Positions 1-4,624 of a stretch of 8,960 bases of DNA are shown here, one piece after another (the stretch's first letter is position 1; the number at the start of each line of letters is the position of its first letter). The stretch is from contig JAHFGR010000041.1 in NCBI GenBank assembly GCA_023247345.1, forward strand, positions 1 to 8,960, read 5' to 3'. The DNA is from Microcaldota archaeon (GTDB lineage: Archaea > Micrarchaeota > Micrarchaeia > Anstonellales > Bilamarchaeaceae). Both the position numbers and the translations under genes were made by a program. The notes below the pieces were generated by a model. It did not search any database. It worked only from the letters and a program-made list of their open reading frames with translations, and was not told the origin of the DNA.

Positions 1-496
1 TAACCAAAACCCTAAATAATAATACTCTATTGCTGAACTTAATAGGGCTTGTTATTTTCGTATCTTTAATATCATTGAAAATTTTTATAAAAACCAATGT
101 TGATATTAGCGCAAGTAGAAATCCACCAAAACTATCGATAGTTAGAAAACTAAGGGTATAAACTGCCAAAAAATATGCTACCATGGCCAAGATCGAACTG
201 AATAGGATTATTCGTTTCTTAAAAATAAGCGTTGACCAATAGTAAATATAGGTAAAAAACTGAGTTGCGATAACGCCTAAGAAATTATAAGGAACACTGT
301 TAGATGCGAATTGCGGGCTAATTTCCAGGCCAAAAAAGAAAAGAGATATTGCAGTCATCGTAGGATAACCAGAAATAGTGCCTGCGATTTTTGAACTCCA
401 CCTTTCTGCAATTACAGTTAATAACGTGACTATTAAAATCGAAACTAAGGCTTTTATTATAAAAAATTCAAATAGCATACTTTGGTTTAATAACAT
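1..496 (-). CDS. Multi-pass membrane protein, unknown function (3' part outside window)
   Basis: The minus-strand frame stays open from ATG 496 to the left edge with no stop, so only the N-terminal ~165 residues are visible. The product is very hydrophobic, with about five candidate membrane helices. The first ends near an AERWSSK segment and is followed by a GYPTMTAISLFFFGLE stretch. Small-residue/Pro-Thr turns of this kind occur in small integral membrane families, but I do not recognise this one. Two starts are possible. ATG 496 gives MLLNQSMLF. ATG 478 lies about 25 bases after a TTTATAAT box (501-508), as expected of a leaderless transcript, and neither start has a Shine-Dalgarno box, so 478 may be the true start. 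The gene begins only 14-32 bases after the 3' end of tRNA-Ile on the same strand. Translation was done by hand; function is not assigned. Confidence 0.75.
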   Translation of the reverse strand, partial: MLLNQSMLFEFFIIKALVSILIVTLLTVIAERWSSKIAGTISGYPTMTAISLFFFGLEISPQFASNSVPYNFLGVIATQFFTYIYYWSTLIFKKRIILFSSILAMVAYFLAVYTLSFLTIDSFGGFLLALISTLVFIKIFNDIKDTKITSPIKFSNRVLLFRVLV

Positions 497-500
497 AAAA

Positions 501-508
501 ATTATAAA
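501..508 (-). promoter_or_regulatory. TATA-like box for left-edge membrane protein
   Basis: Read on the minus strand this is TTTATAAT, immediately after the discriminator base of tRNA-Ile. Its centre is about 26 bases from ATG 478, which fits an archaeal TATA/TSS distance and a leaderless mRNA. Inferred from sequence and spacing only. Confidence 0.4.
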
Positions 509-524
509 TTGGGCCCGTTGTGAT

Positions 525-583
525 TAGTTCCCATTGACTTCCATTGGGGTTGGAAGCCTCAAGGGGCGGAAGCCCCTTATGGC
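525..583 (-). other. Intron 3 of tRNA-Ile (T-loop, 58/59)
   Basis: 59 nt. Central helix GTTC (589-586) pairs with GAAC (530-527), with bulges AA|G and TA|A and intron helix CCAT (582-579)/ATGG (534-531). On the exon side the T-stem continues after one mismatch. The body contains a 7-bp hairpin AAGGGGC/GCCCCTT with loop TTCC (578-561) and a CTTCC/GGAAG hairpin. Confidence 0.88.
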
Positions 584-604
584 TTGAACACAAGACCTTT
601 CGAT

Positions 605-644
605 CGCCAAAGCCTTGGCGAATCTTGGACGAAATCCAAGGCTA
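605..644 (-). other. Intron 2 of tRNA-Ile (canonical 37/38 position)
   Basis: 40 nt. The bulge-helix-bulge has central helix CTGA (650-647) with TTGG (610-607), including two G-U pairs. The bulges are TA|T and CG|A, followed by an 8-bp intron helix AGCCTTGG (643-636)/CCAAGGCT (618-611). Two competing hairpins also fit the same bases: CTTGGA/TCCAAG (640-624) and CGCCAA/TTGGCG (620-605). Confidence 0.9.
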
Positions 645-666
645 TATCAGTCGAACGCTCCAACCT

Positions 667-713
667 TTTCAGGAAGCGAAGCTTCGTGAAATATGTGAAC
701 GAAGTTCACTTCT
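667..713 (-). other. Intron 1 of tRNA-Ile (D-loop, after position 17)
   Basis: 47 nt. The splice site forms a textbook bulge-helix-bulge. TCAG (719-716) pairs with CTGA (672-669) as the central 4-bp helix. The 5' bulge is CC|A (715-713) and the 3' bulge AA|A (668-666). Intron helix GAAG (712-709) pairs with CTTC (676-673). The body holds two hairpins with 3-nt TTC loops: GTGAAC/GTTCAC (709-695) and GAAGC/GCTTC (685-673). Confidence 0.88.
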
Positions 714-730
714 GGCTGAGCTACGGGCCC

Positions 731-932
731 AACTATATCTTACTTCTGGATTCTCATTATTATGAAACCATCACTTACCTGATAGTTTCTATGGTGACGC
801 ATTCTTACGTATATCTTATGCTGCTTCGGTCATCCTATATATTTCTATTACCAGAAATAGATCATATAAAGAGGAATAAAACAAATTAAAAATATTAGCT
901 CACTGCCCAATGCTTACATCTCAAGGCTAAAA
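731..932. other. Intergenic stretch without a supported gene
   Basis: This lies between tRNA-Ile and the possible small membrane peptide. An open frame crosses it on the plus strand, but that frame runs through tRNA-Ile from inside the tRNA and looks like nothing known. I looked for C/D-box sRNA boxes on both strands and found no convincing pair. Confidence 0.5.
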
Positions 933-1010
933 TTATGGTCTAGTAACAAAATAAGTCACAACAAGAATCACAACAATAATGACAACAGCCAATAAAAGCT
1001 CTTCTAACAT
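933..1010 (-). CDS. Possible 25-residue single-pass membrane peptide
   Basis: A short minus-strand frame with ATG 1010-1008 and stop TAA 935-933 encodes MLEELLLAVVIIVVILVVTY followed by FVTRP. It is an acidic N-terminus, one continuous hydrophobic helix of about 17 residues and a short basic end, the layout of a small membrane protein. There is no Shine-Dalgarno box. A TATTTAAAAA box (1039-1030) sits about 25 bases before the ATG, consistent with a leaderless mRNA and shared with the divergent mre11 promoter. A chance open frame in AT-rich DNA could look like this, so the call is tentative. Confidence 0.35.
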   Translation of the reverse strand: MLEELLLAVVIIVVILVVTYFVTRP

Positions 1011-1030
1011 AATGATATTTATATCAGAAT

Positions 1031-1039
1031 TTTTAAATA
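1031..1039 (+). promoter_or_regulatory. TATA box for mre11, possibly bidirectional
   Basis: TTTTAAATA lies about 90 bases before the mre11 start, putting a transcription start near 1060. Because the core TTTAAA is self-complementary it could also serve the minus-strand peptide at 1010. Inference from position. Confidence 0.45.
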
Positions 1040-1071
1040 CCTTAGCAGAGACAATAAAATGCTGATTCTAT

Positions 1072-1104
1072 GAAAATCGGTTTGAACAAAGTTCAAATCT
1101 TTTC
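1072..1104 (+). other. Stem-loop in the mre11 leader
   Basis: TTTGAAC (1081-1087) pairs with GTTCAAA (1091-1097) around an AAA loop. GAAAA (1072-1076) pairs with TTTTC (1100-1104), extending the stem across an internal loop. It ends six bases before the GAGGTG ribosome binding site (1111-1116), so it could affect initiation at mre11. No known riboswitch class is recognised. Confidence 0.5.
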
Positions 1105-1122
1105 ATTTTTGAGGTGTAAAAA

Positions 1123-2223
1123 ATGAAAATCGCCATAATTTCTGATACTCATTTTGGTTATGCAAGGTTCGAAGAAGACTCTTATATACAGGCAGAGAAT
1201 GCGTTCTTGGATGCAGATAACAAGGCAGATCTAATAATATATGCCGGAGACGTCTTTGATACAAAGACTCCAAAATTAGAAACATTAAGCCGCGCAGTTG
1301 ATATATTAAAAAGAGTTAAAAAACCAATTTTTGCTATTCATGGAAACCACGAGAGAAGAAGTAAAGGCATGATAAATCCAGCGCAGCTTTTAGCAACAAC
1401 GGGGCTTTTTAGATATTTACACGGAGAAGCAATTTCATTCGAGAAAAACGGTCAACCATTACAAATATTCGGAATGGGAAACGTACCAGAAGAACTTGCT
1501 AGCATCGCACTAAAAAAATCAATCGAAAGATTCGCTCCTAATAGTAATGCATTCAAGATTCTTGTTCTGCACCAGTCAATAAAAGAGTTAATCCCGCATG
1601 CAAAGGAAGAAATATCTTTAGAAGAATTAGAAGCGCTTCCTTTTGATTTAATAATAAACGGCCATATCCACGGAAGCGTAATAAAGCTTGGCGGCAGATT
1701 CATTATCCCGGGAAGTACAGTAGTAACGCAATTAAAAAAGGATGAAACTTCTTCGCGGGGGTATATTTTATATGATACAGAGAAAAAGAAACACGAATTC
1801 ATAGAAATAAAATGCAGAAAATTCTTTTATGAAGAATTTGATTTTAAAGAAGCGAACATTAGCGACATAAAAAATACTGTCGAGCAGAAAATAAGAGAAC
1901 TGAAAAAACTAGATGAGCAAGCAATAATAAGGATAAAAATTAAAGGAACTGCGAGAGAAGGGATAAAACCTGGTGATTTGAGTTTCGCATCAGAAGAAAG
2001 AGTTTATATAGATAATCACCTCGATGCAACTACACTAAAAGATAAATTGGAGAAAATAAGAAATATAAAAGAACAAAAGTTATCAGTAAAGGAATTGGCA
2101 ATAAAAGAGCTAGAGGACAAGGTTAAGGATAAGATAACGTTGTTTTCACCGCGTGAACTATTTGAAAAGCTAGTTATTGGAACGGATGAAACTTTAGAGT
2201 ATCTAAAAAATGATAAGGGCTAG
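1123..2223 (+). CDS. mre11: Mre11/SbcD-type DNA double-strand-break nuclease
   Basis: 366 residues. The N-terminal two thirds is a calcineurin-like metallophosphoesterase with all the metal motifs in order: DTH (Asp8, His10), GDVFD (Asp43), GNHE (Asn75, His76), LHQS (His150) and NGHIHG (His181, His183). This order and the early DTHFG are typical of Mre11/SbcD, which with Rad50 trims DNA ends in recombination repair using Mn ions. The C-terminal ~150 residues are charged and helical, as in the cap/Rad50-binding part of archaeal Mre11. The length is near the low end of the archaeal family. The start is supported by GAGGTG at 1111-1116, six bases before ATG. No rad50 or herA/nurA neighbour lies in the window, which is unusual since these are often adjacent. 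The stop is only nine bases from the 3' end of the convergent tRNA-Leu. Another member of the phosphoesterase superfamily is possible but less likely. Confidence 0.87.
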   Translation: MKIAIISDTHFGYARFEEDSYIQAENAFLDADNKADLIIYAGDVFDTKTPKLETLSRAVDILKRVKKPIFAIHGNHERRSKGMINPAQLLATTGLFRYLHGEAISFEKNGQPLQIFGMGNVPEELASIALKKSIERFAPNSNAFKILVLHQSIKELIPHAKEEISLEELEALPFDLIINGHIHGSVIKLGGRFIIPGSTVVTQLKKDETSSRGYILYDTEKKKHEFIEIKCRKFFYEEFDFKEANISDIKNTVEQKIRELKKLDEQAIIRIKIKGTAREGIKPGDLSFASEERVYIDNHLDATTLKDKLEKIRNIKEQKLSVKELAIKELEDKVKDKITLFSPRELFEKLVIGTDETLEYLKNDKG

Positions 2224-2247
2224 TAAAATAAATGCAGGGGACAGGAA

Positions 2248-2404
2248 TGTCAGTTGAATCCTTTTTAACATCAAATGTTTTTCTATTGCCAAAAAGGATT
2301 CGTCCAAAAACGGTATTCAAAAAGATAACCGTTTAAAGCCATCCACCCATTTCTTTGGGGGTGAATGCTTCAGTCCCTTTCTTCTAAAGAAAGGGGCTAT
2401 GGCT
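2248..2404 (-). other. Intron 2 of tRNA-Leu (T-loop, ~58/59), long and highly structured
   Basis: About 157 nt, with ends uncertain by 1-2 bases. Cutting at 2404/2248 gives T-loop TTCAATT; cutting one base later gives the more usual TTCAAAT. The junction helix is weak (TC 2408-2407 with GA 2251-2250), so the bulge-helix-bulge is relaxed. The body has a long pairing AAAGCCAT (2406-2399)/ATGGCTTT (2342-2335), inner hairpins CCCTTTCTT/AAGAAAGGG and CACCC/GGGTG, a hairpin AAACGGT/ACCGTTT, and an 11-bp stem GAATCCTTTTT/AAAAAGGATTC. Confidence 0.75.
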
Positions 2405-2458
2405 TTGAACCTGTGTAGGTACTAAACCACGGAGTCCTAAGCCCCGCGCATTTGGCCG

Positions 2459-2509
2459 CTTCAGCACAACATACCAAGACCGAAGACTCGGAACTGGAAA
2501 CTGATGTGT
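2459..2509 (-). other. Intron 1 of tRNA-Leu (D-loop, after position 15)
   Basis: 51 nt. CAG (2514-2512) pairs with CTG (2464-2462), with a G-A mismatch completing the four-base helix. The bulges are AG|A (2511-2509) and AG|C (2460-2458). Intron helix CACA (2508-2505) pairs with TGTG (2468-2465). Splicing here yields the normal GAGCGGCCAAATGC D-loop. Confidence 0.83.
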
Positions 2510-2527
2510 CTCTGCCACCCCTGCTTC

Positions 2528-2548
2528 CCACCTTTTAGGTAAAGGTGG
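2528..2548. other. Stem-loop just 5' of tRNA-Leu
   Basis: CCACCTTT (2528-2535) and AAAGGTGG (2541-2548) form an 8-bp stem with a 5-base loop, ending three bases before the tRNA-Leu 5' end. On the tRNA strand it would be in the pre-tRNA leader, beside the RNase P cleavage site. Its role is unknown. It lacks the T-run of a terminator on either strand. Confidence 0.5.
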
Positions 2549-2700
2549 ATCAAAACTGCTTTGTTATGTTTCATCCCAAAACTTACTAGTTAATAAAAAC
2601 TAATTAGTTTAGAGATAAAAATAAGAATAGAACTTTTTAAAAATAAGCTTTTTTACAAATGAAAGAGAAAAAATGGGAAAAAATAAGAAAAAAATTAGAG

Positions 2701-2853
2701 CTACTTCTTAGCTTTTATGTCTTTTCGCTTAGGCCTAAGAAATACAGAACCACATTTTCTGCATTTTTTCAAGCTTTTCTTATTTCTAGACTTGCATTTT
2801 CTACAAACGACAATTTTCATTATTTGAGCATCTGCTTCTGGAAACTTACCCAT
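2701..2853 (-). CDS. rpl40e: Large-subunit ribosomal protein L40e
   Basis: 50 residues: MGKFPEADAQ at the N-terminus, then CRKC (Cys17, Cys20) and CRKC (Cys31, Cys34), and a basic tail containing RPKRKD. This matches archaeal L40e, which starts with a KFPEA-like segment, has four zinc-binding cysteines and a conserved LRPK, and is about 50 residues long. It binds rRNA in the 50S subunit. GAGG at 2864-2861 is seven bases before ATG 2853, confirming the start. It is a single gene, divergent from tRNA-Thr across a shared TTTAAA promoter region; downstream on the same strand lies tRNA-Leu. Confidence 0.92.
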   Translation of the reverse strand: MGKFPEADAQIMKIVVCRKCKSRNKKSLKKCRKCGSVFLRPKRKDIKAKK

Positions 2854-2909
2854 AGTAAAACCTCATATTTAAAATAGTTAGAATTATAATAAACATATCC
2901 TAAGTAGTC

Positions 2910-2915
2910 TTTAAA
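2910..2915. promoter_or_regulatory. TTTAAA box shared by rpl40e (-) and tRNA-Thr (+)
   Basis: The self-complementary TTTAAA core lies 34 bases before the 5' end of tRNA-Thr and 57 bases before the rpl40e ATG. Both distances fit archaeal TATA boxes with a short leader. A second AT-rich box (TTATAATAAA, 2884-2893) could serve rpl40e instead. Confidence 0.45.
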
Positions 2916-2963
2916 TAGTTATCCTCGCAACATATTTTTCTAATTGATGCCCTAGTAACTCAA

Positions 2964-3012
2964 AGCCTTTAGCGGCTCAGTTTTGGGCCGCCTTTTTCTA
3001 AAAGGCGGGAAA
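2964..3012 (+). other. Intron 1 of tRNA-Thr (D-loop, after position 15)
   Basis: 49 nt. The intron ends pair GCCTTT (2965-2970) with AAAGGC (3001-3006), and CTC (2959-2961) pairs with GGG (3007-3009). The bulges are AA|A (2962-2964) and AA|C (3011-3013). The apex is a GCGGC (2972-2976)/GCCGC (2987-2991) hairpin. The cut is in the same position as in tRNA-Leu. Confidence 0.82.
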
Positions 3013-3054
3013 CGGCAGAGTGCCTCTCTTGTAAGGAGGAAGTTAGGAGTTCAA

Positions 3055-3154
3055 AAGCATTGTCAAAGTTGCAAAAAAACTTTGACAAGTTTTGACACGA
3101 AGTATCGTGTCAAAGCATTGTCCTGGCGGACAAAATTCGCCAGCAAAGCTGACG
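3055..3154 (+). other. Intron 2 of tRNA-Thr (T-loop, 58/59) made of consecutive hairpins
   Basis: 100 nt. The junction helix is short: TC (3051-3052) with GA (3151-3152), a 3-nt bulge AA|A, then AGC (3056-3058)/GCT (3148-3150). Inside are three hairpins: an 11-bp perfect stem (TTGTCAAAGTT 3060-3070 with 3078-3088), a 10-bp perfect stem with AGTA loop (3091-3114), and TTGTCC-TGGC-GGACAA (3118-3133). The last overlaps an alternative CTGGCG/CGCCAG pairing (3123-3143). Confidence 0.85.
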
Positions 3155-3161
3155 ATCTCTT

Positions 3162-3548
3162 CTAGGGCTTTTTATTTATTATTTTTCCATCTTCGTTAGC
3201 AATAGTCAGCTCATTCTCAAATTCGCCATTTATCGATACTTCGCAGGATGTTTGATGCGAAGCAGAATTTTTATTGTTTGAAATAGTTAAGAAAGAAATA
3301 TCTGCTCTAGTATCTGAACTAATTGATAATTGCAAGGAAAGACTAATCGACCTACTATTCCCATTTCCTAAAGCGCAAATTTCATCTACTATGTTAAAAA
3401 GATCGTCTTTGAGAATCTTAAATTTAATGTTTTTATAAGTAGTATCGGCATTTGATTTTATTTTAGTTAAAGCAAATATTGATATTGAAATTAAGCCGAG
3501 CGCGATTAATGCGATAATTAAATATTCTAGAGATATTTGCGCCTTCAT
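3162..3548 (-). CDS. Class III signal peptide (type IV pilin-like) protein
   Basis: 128 residues beginning MKAQISLEYLIIALIALG. The short basic lead MKA, then QxSxE and a hydrophobic helix of about 20 residues, is the class III (archaeal pilin/archaellin-like, DUF361) signal, processed by a prepilin peptidase of the EppA/FlaK type. The mature helix would pack in a pilus core or anchor the protein in the membrane. The rest is a Ser/Asn-rich beta-type domain with two cysteines (in EICALG and TSCEVS) that could form a disulfide. It follows the neighbouring pilin-like gene by 14 bases, so the two are likely co-transcribed. Its stop (3164-3162) lies within the acceptor stem of the convergent tRNA-Thr. 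The Shine-Dalgarno is weak (AGG). The exact filament type cannot be told. Confidence 0.82.
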   Translation of the reverse strand: MKAQISLEYLIIALIALGLISISIFALTKIKSNADTTYKNIKFKILKDDLFNIVDEICALGNGNSRSISLSLQLSISSDTRADISFLTISNNKNSASHQTSCEVSINGEFENELTIANEDGKIINKKP

Positions 3549-3562
3549 GCATACTGCCTATG

Positions 3563-3805
3563 TTATTGACATTTAAAATTATCCTTATCACAATATCCGG
3601 AAAGACATTGACCATCATCGCTACAGAACTCGCCAGGCTTGGCTTTTACTGCTGCCTCAGAGCGATTAATGATGATGTCACTTTGAGTATCTAAGCTTTT
3701 ACCAGTTTTTTCTGTTGTTTTGGTAAGCTGCGATGCAACTAGTGCAACAACTGCAAGAATAACGACAATTAGAATAAGCATTTCTGCTGACAACTGCCCA
3801 CGCAT
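3563..3805 (-). CDS. Small class III signal peptide protein with Cys-rich tail
   Basis: 80 residues starting MRGQLSAEMLILIVVILAVV. It has a basic lead, GQxSxE-type processing site and hydrophobic helix as in archaeal type IV pilin-like proteins. After a polar linker, the last ~22 residues hold four cysteines in the pattern C-x6-C-x4-C-x6-C, a small disulfide-knot-like tail unusual for a pilin and suggestive of an extracytoplasmic tip or binding module. GGGGG (3817-3813) is seven bases before ATG 3805, supporting the start. It is first in a two-gene unit with the pilin-like gene downstream and is preceded by a TATA-like box at the end of the PAC2 gene. Function inferred from the signal only. 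Confidence 0.8.
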   Translation of the reverse strand: MRGQLSAEMLILIVVILAVVALVASQLTKTTEKTGKSLDTQSDIIINRSEAAVKAKPGEFCSDDGQCLSGYCDKDNFKCQ

Positions 3806-3840
3806 CTTAGAACCCCCAGATATAGATAGGAAAAGAAGGA

Positions 3841-3848
3841 ATATAAAT
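3841..3848 (-). promoter_or_regulatory. TATA-like box for the pilin-like pair
   Basis: TTTATATT on the minus strand just beyond the PAC2 stop codon, about 40 bases before ATG 3805. It would allow the pilin-like genes to be transcribed separately from the translation cluster upstream. Confidence 0.35.
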
Positions 3849-4610
3849 TTATCTTATGTAGGAAACTCCCTTCTTACCTGGCTCGTAAGGAGCGATCATG
3901 CTTCGTTGTACCTCTTCTTCGATTTTCTTAAGCACTTTTTCGCTTTCTTTTGCCTTTTCCTCTAATTTTTTAATATCAATATTAAAGCCAAGATACCCTG
4001 ACAGAAGATTAACAATATTCTTGGCCGCAGTAACATCTACGTAACCGCCATGCGTTTCTCCCATAAGGCATATGCCTTGAACACCGTGTAATCTACCGAT
4101 TGCTGGCAATAACCCTGCTGCACCTACAATGCTACCGCGCGCTTCACCAAAAACAACTTGCAATTTTTTAAATTTATTTAATAAACTCTTGGAAGTAGCA
4201 ACACCGAATATTTTTCTATTCTCATTTACCTTTCCAGTACTATACCCGCCTACAGTAATAATTAGATCAACACCAACGCGCTTTGCGTAATCCACTATTG
4301 CTGCAGCAACCTCGTATTGACCGACAGTAGACATGGCCTGTATATCTCCAGTAAGAACAAGTATATCATATTTTTTACCTTTAATAAAATAAAAACGATT
4401 ATTTATTAGCCTAAGGCCACCCTTTTTAGTCATAAAAACCTGATGAGGAAAATGCGGGGAAAATAAATCTGCTACTTTTTTGCCTTTAAGCTCATCTGAC
4501 AGATATCTGCCAACAACTCGGCCTATAAGTCCTATGCCTGGCAGACCGACGATCAGAACGCCTTTTTTCATTTTTATTTTTTCCTTTTCAATAATCATTG
4601 TTTCTTTCAC
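3849..4610 (-). CDS. PAC2-family protein (proteasome-assembly-chaperone-like)
   Basis: 253 residues. The N-terminal region has the PAC2 signature: a beta-strand, then GLPGIGLIGRVVGRYL (near residues 22-37), later FPHQVF, the strand DILVLTGDIQAMS and the VGGYSTG motif. Family knowledge: archaeal PAC2 homologues (PbaA/PbaB group) resemble eukaryotic proteasome assembly chaperones, and several bind the proteasome or act as ATP-independent chaperones. The C-terminal ~40 residues form a Lys/Glu-rich coiled-coil ending in YIR, so the classic HbYX tail is not present. The start is GTG 4610, supported by AGGTGA (4620-4615) four bases before; ATG 4598 is an alternative but too far from that box. It is the last gene of the L44e-S27e-aIF2-alpha-Nop10 cluster, 14 bases after nop10, a known archaeal order. 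Its exact partner is not certain. Confidence 0.87.
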   Translation of the reverse strand: MKETMIIEKEKIKMKKGVLIVGLPGIGLIGRVVGRYLSDELKGKKVADLFSPHFPHQVFMTKKGGLRLINNRFYFIKGKKYDILVLTGDIQAMSTVGQYEVAAAIVDYAKRVGVDLIITVGGYSTGKVNENRKIFGVATSKSLLNKFKKLQVVFGEARGSIVGAAGLLPAIGRLHGVQGICLMGETHGGYVDVTAAKNIVNLLSGYLGFNIDIKKLEEKAKESEKVLKKIEEEVQRSMIAPYEPGKKGVSYIR

Positions 4611-4624
4611 AAAGTCACCTAAAA

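Larger units (their letters stand above)
510..730 (-). tRNA. tRNA-Ile (anticodon GAU) with three introns
   Basis: The exons are 730-714, 666-645, 604-584 and 524-510, giving a 75-nt mature tRNA. The acceptor stem is perfect (GGGCCCG 730-724 with CGGGCCC 517-511), with discriminator A510 and no encoded CCA. The D-stem GCTC pairs with GAGC (660-657) and G18G19 are present. Anticodon stem TTCGA (655-651) pairs with TCGAA (603-599), the loop is CT-GAT-A plus A604, and the anticodon is GAT at 648-646. T-stem TTGTG (593-589) pairs with CACAA (522-518) and the spliced T-loop is TTCAA+AT. G15-C48 gives a proper Levitt pair. The introns interrupt the D-loop (713-667), the canonical site 37/38 (644-605) and the T-loop at 58/59 (583-525). 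A standard scan would probably miss this gene. The upstream TATA is weak (CATAATAA near 755-764). Confidence 0.93.
2233..2524 (-). tRNA. tRNA-Leu (anticodon UAG) with D-loop and T-loop introns
   Basis: The exons are 2524-2510, 2458-2405 and 2247-2233, giving an 84-nt class II tRNA. Acceptor GCAGGGG (2524-2518) pairs perfectly with CCCCTGC (2240-2234), with discriminator A2233. The D-arm is GCAG...ATGC with G18G19 (2457-2456). The anticodon stem is CGGGG/CTCCG, the loop CTTAGGA, and the anticodon TAG at 2439-2437. The 15-nt variable arm has a GGT/ACC stem, as expected for leucine. T-stem ACAGG (2414-2410) pairs with CCTGT (2245-2241). G15-C48 pair. There is no intron in the anticodon loop. The introns occupy 2509-2459 and about 2404-2248. 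The 292-base gene ends next to the mre11 stop on the opposite strand. Confidence 0.92.
2949..3169 (+). tRNA. tRNA-Thr (anticodon UGU) with D-loop and T-loop introns
   Basis: The exons are 2949-2963, 3013-3054 and 3155-3169, giving a 72-nt mature tRNA. Acceptor GCCCTAG pairs perfectly with CTAGGGC (3162-3168). The discriminator is T3169, as expected for archaeal tRNA-Thr. D-stem ACTC pairs with GAGT (3018-3021 region) and G18G19 are 3014-3015. Anticodon stem CCTCT/GGAGG (one G-U) encloses loop CTTGTAA, with anticodon TGT at 3030-3032. The variable loop is AAGTT, and T48 pairs with the unusual A15. T-stem AGGAG (3045-3049) pairs with CTCTT (3157-3161), and the spliced T-loop is TTCAA+AT. The 3' acceptor strand overlaps, on the opposite strand, the last codon and stop of the neighbouring pilin-like gene. 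Confidence 0.92.

Noticed and set aside
544..889. Overlapping plus-strand open frames of 73 and 101 codons
   Set aside because: They run through the tRNA-Ile gene and its introns on the opposite strand, have no ribosome binding site, and resemble no protein.
2248..2404. C/D-box or H/ACA guide RNA inside the tRNA-Leu intron
   Set aside because: A CTGA-like box appears, but no matched box C or ACA with guide pockets could be assembled by eye.
2528..2548. Intrinsic terminator
   Set aside because: The stem has no following T-run on either strand and lies immediately 5' of a tRNA.
2659..2877. Plus-strand 72-codon open frame
   Set aside because: It is the antisense of rpl40e, whose zinc motifs and ribosome binding site are clear.
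2983..3165. Plus-strand 60-codon open frame
   Set aside because: It lies wholly within tRNA-Thr and its introns; the RNA explains the sequence.
510..3169. Split (trans-spliced) or permuted tRNAs as in Nanoarchaeum
   Set aside because: All exons lie in normal order on one strand within one transcript length, so cis-spliced introns are the simpler reading.
3849..3860. HbYX proteasome-docking tail on the PAC2 protein
   Set aside because: The last residues are Tyr-Ile-Arg, with tyrosine third from the end rather than second, so the motif is not met.
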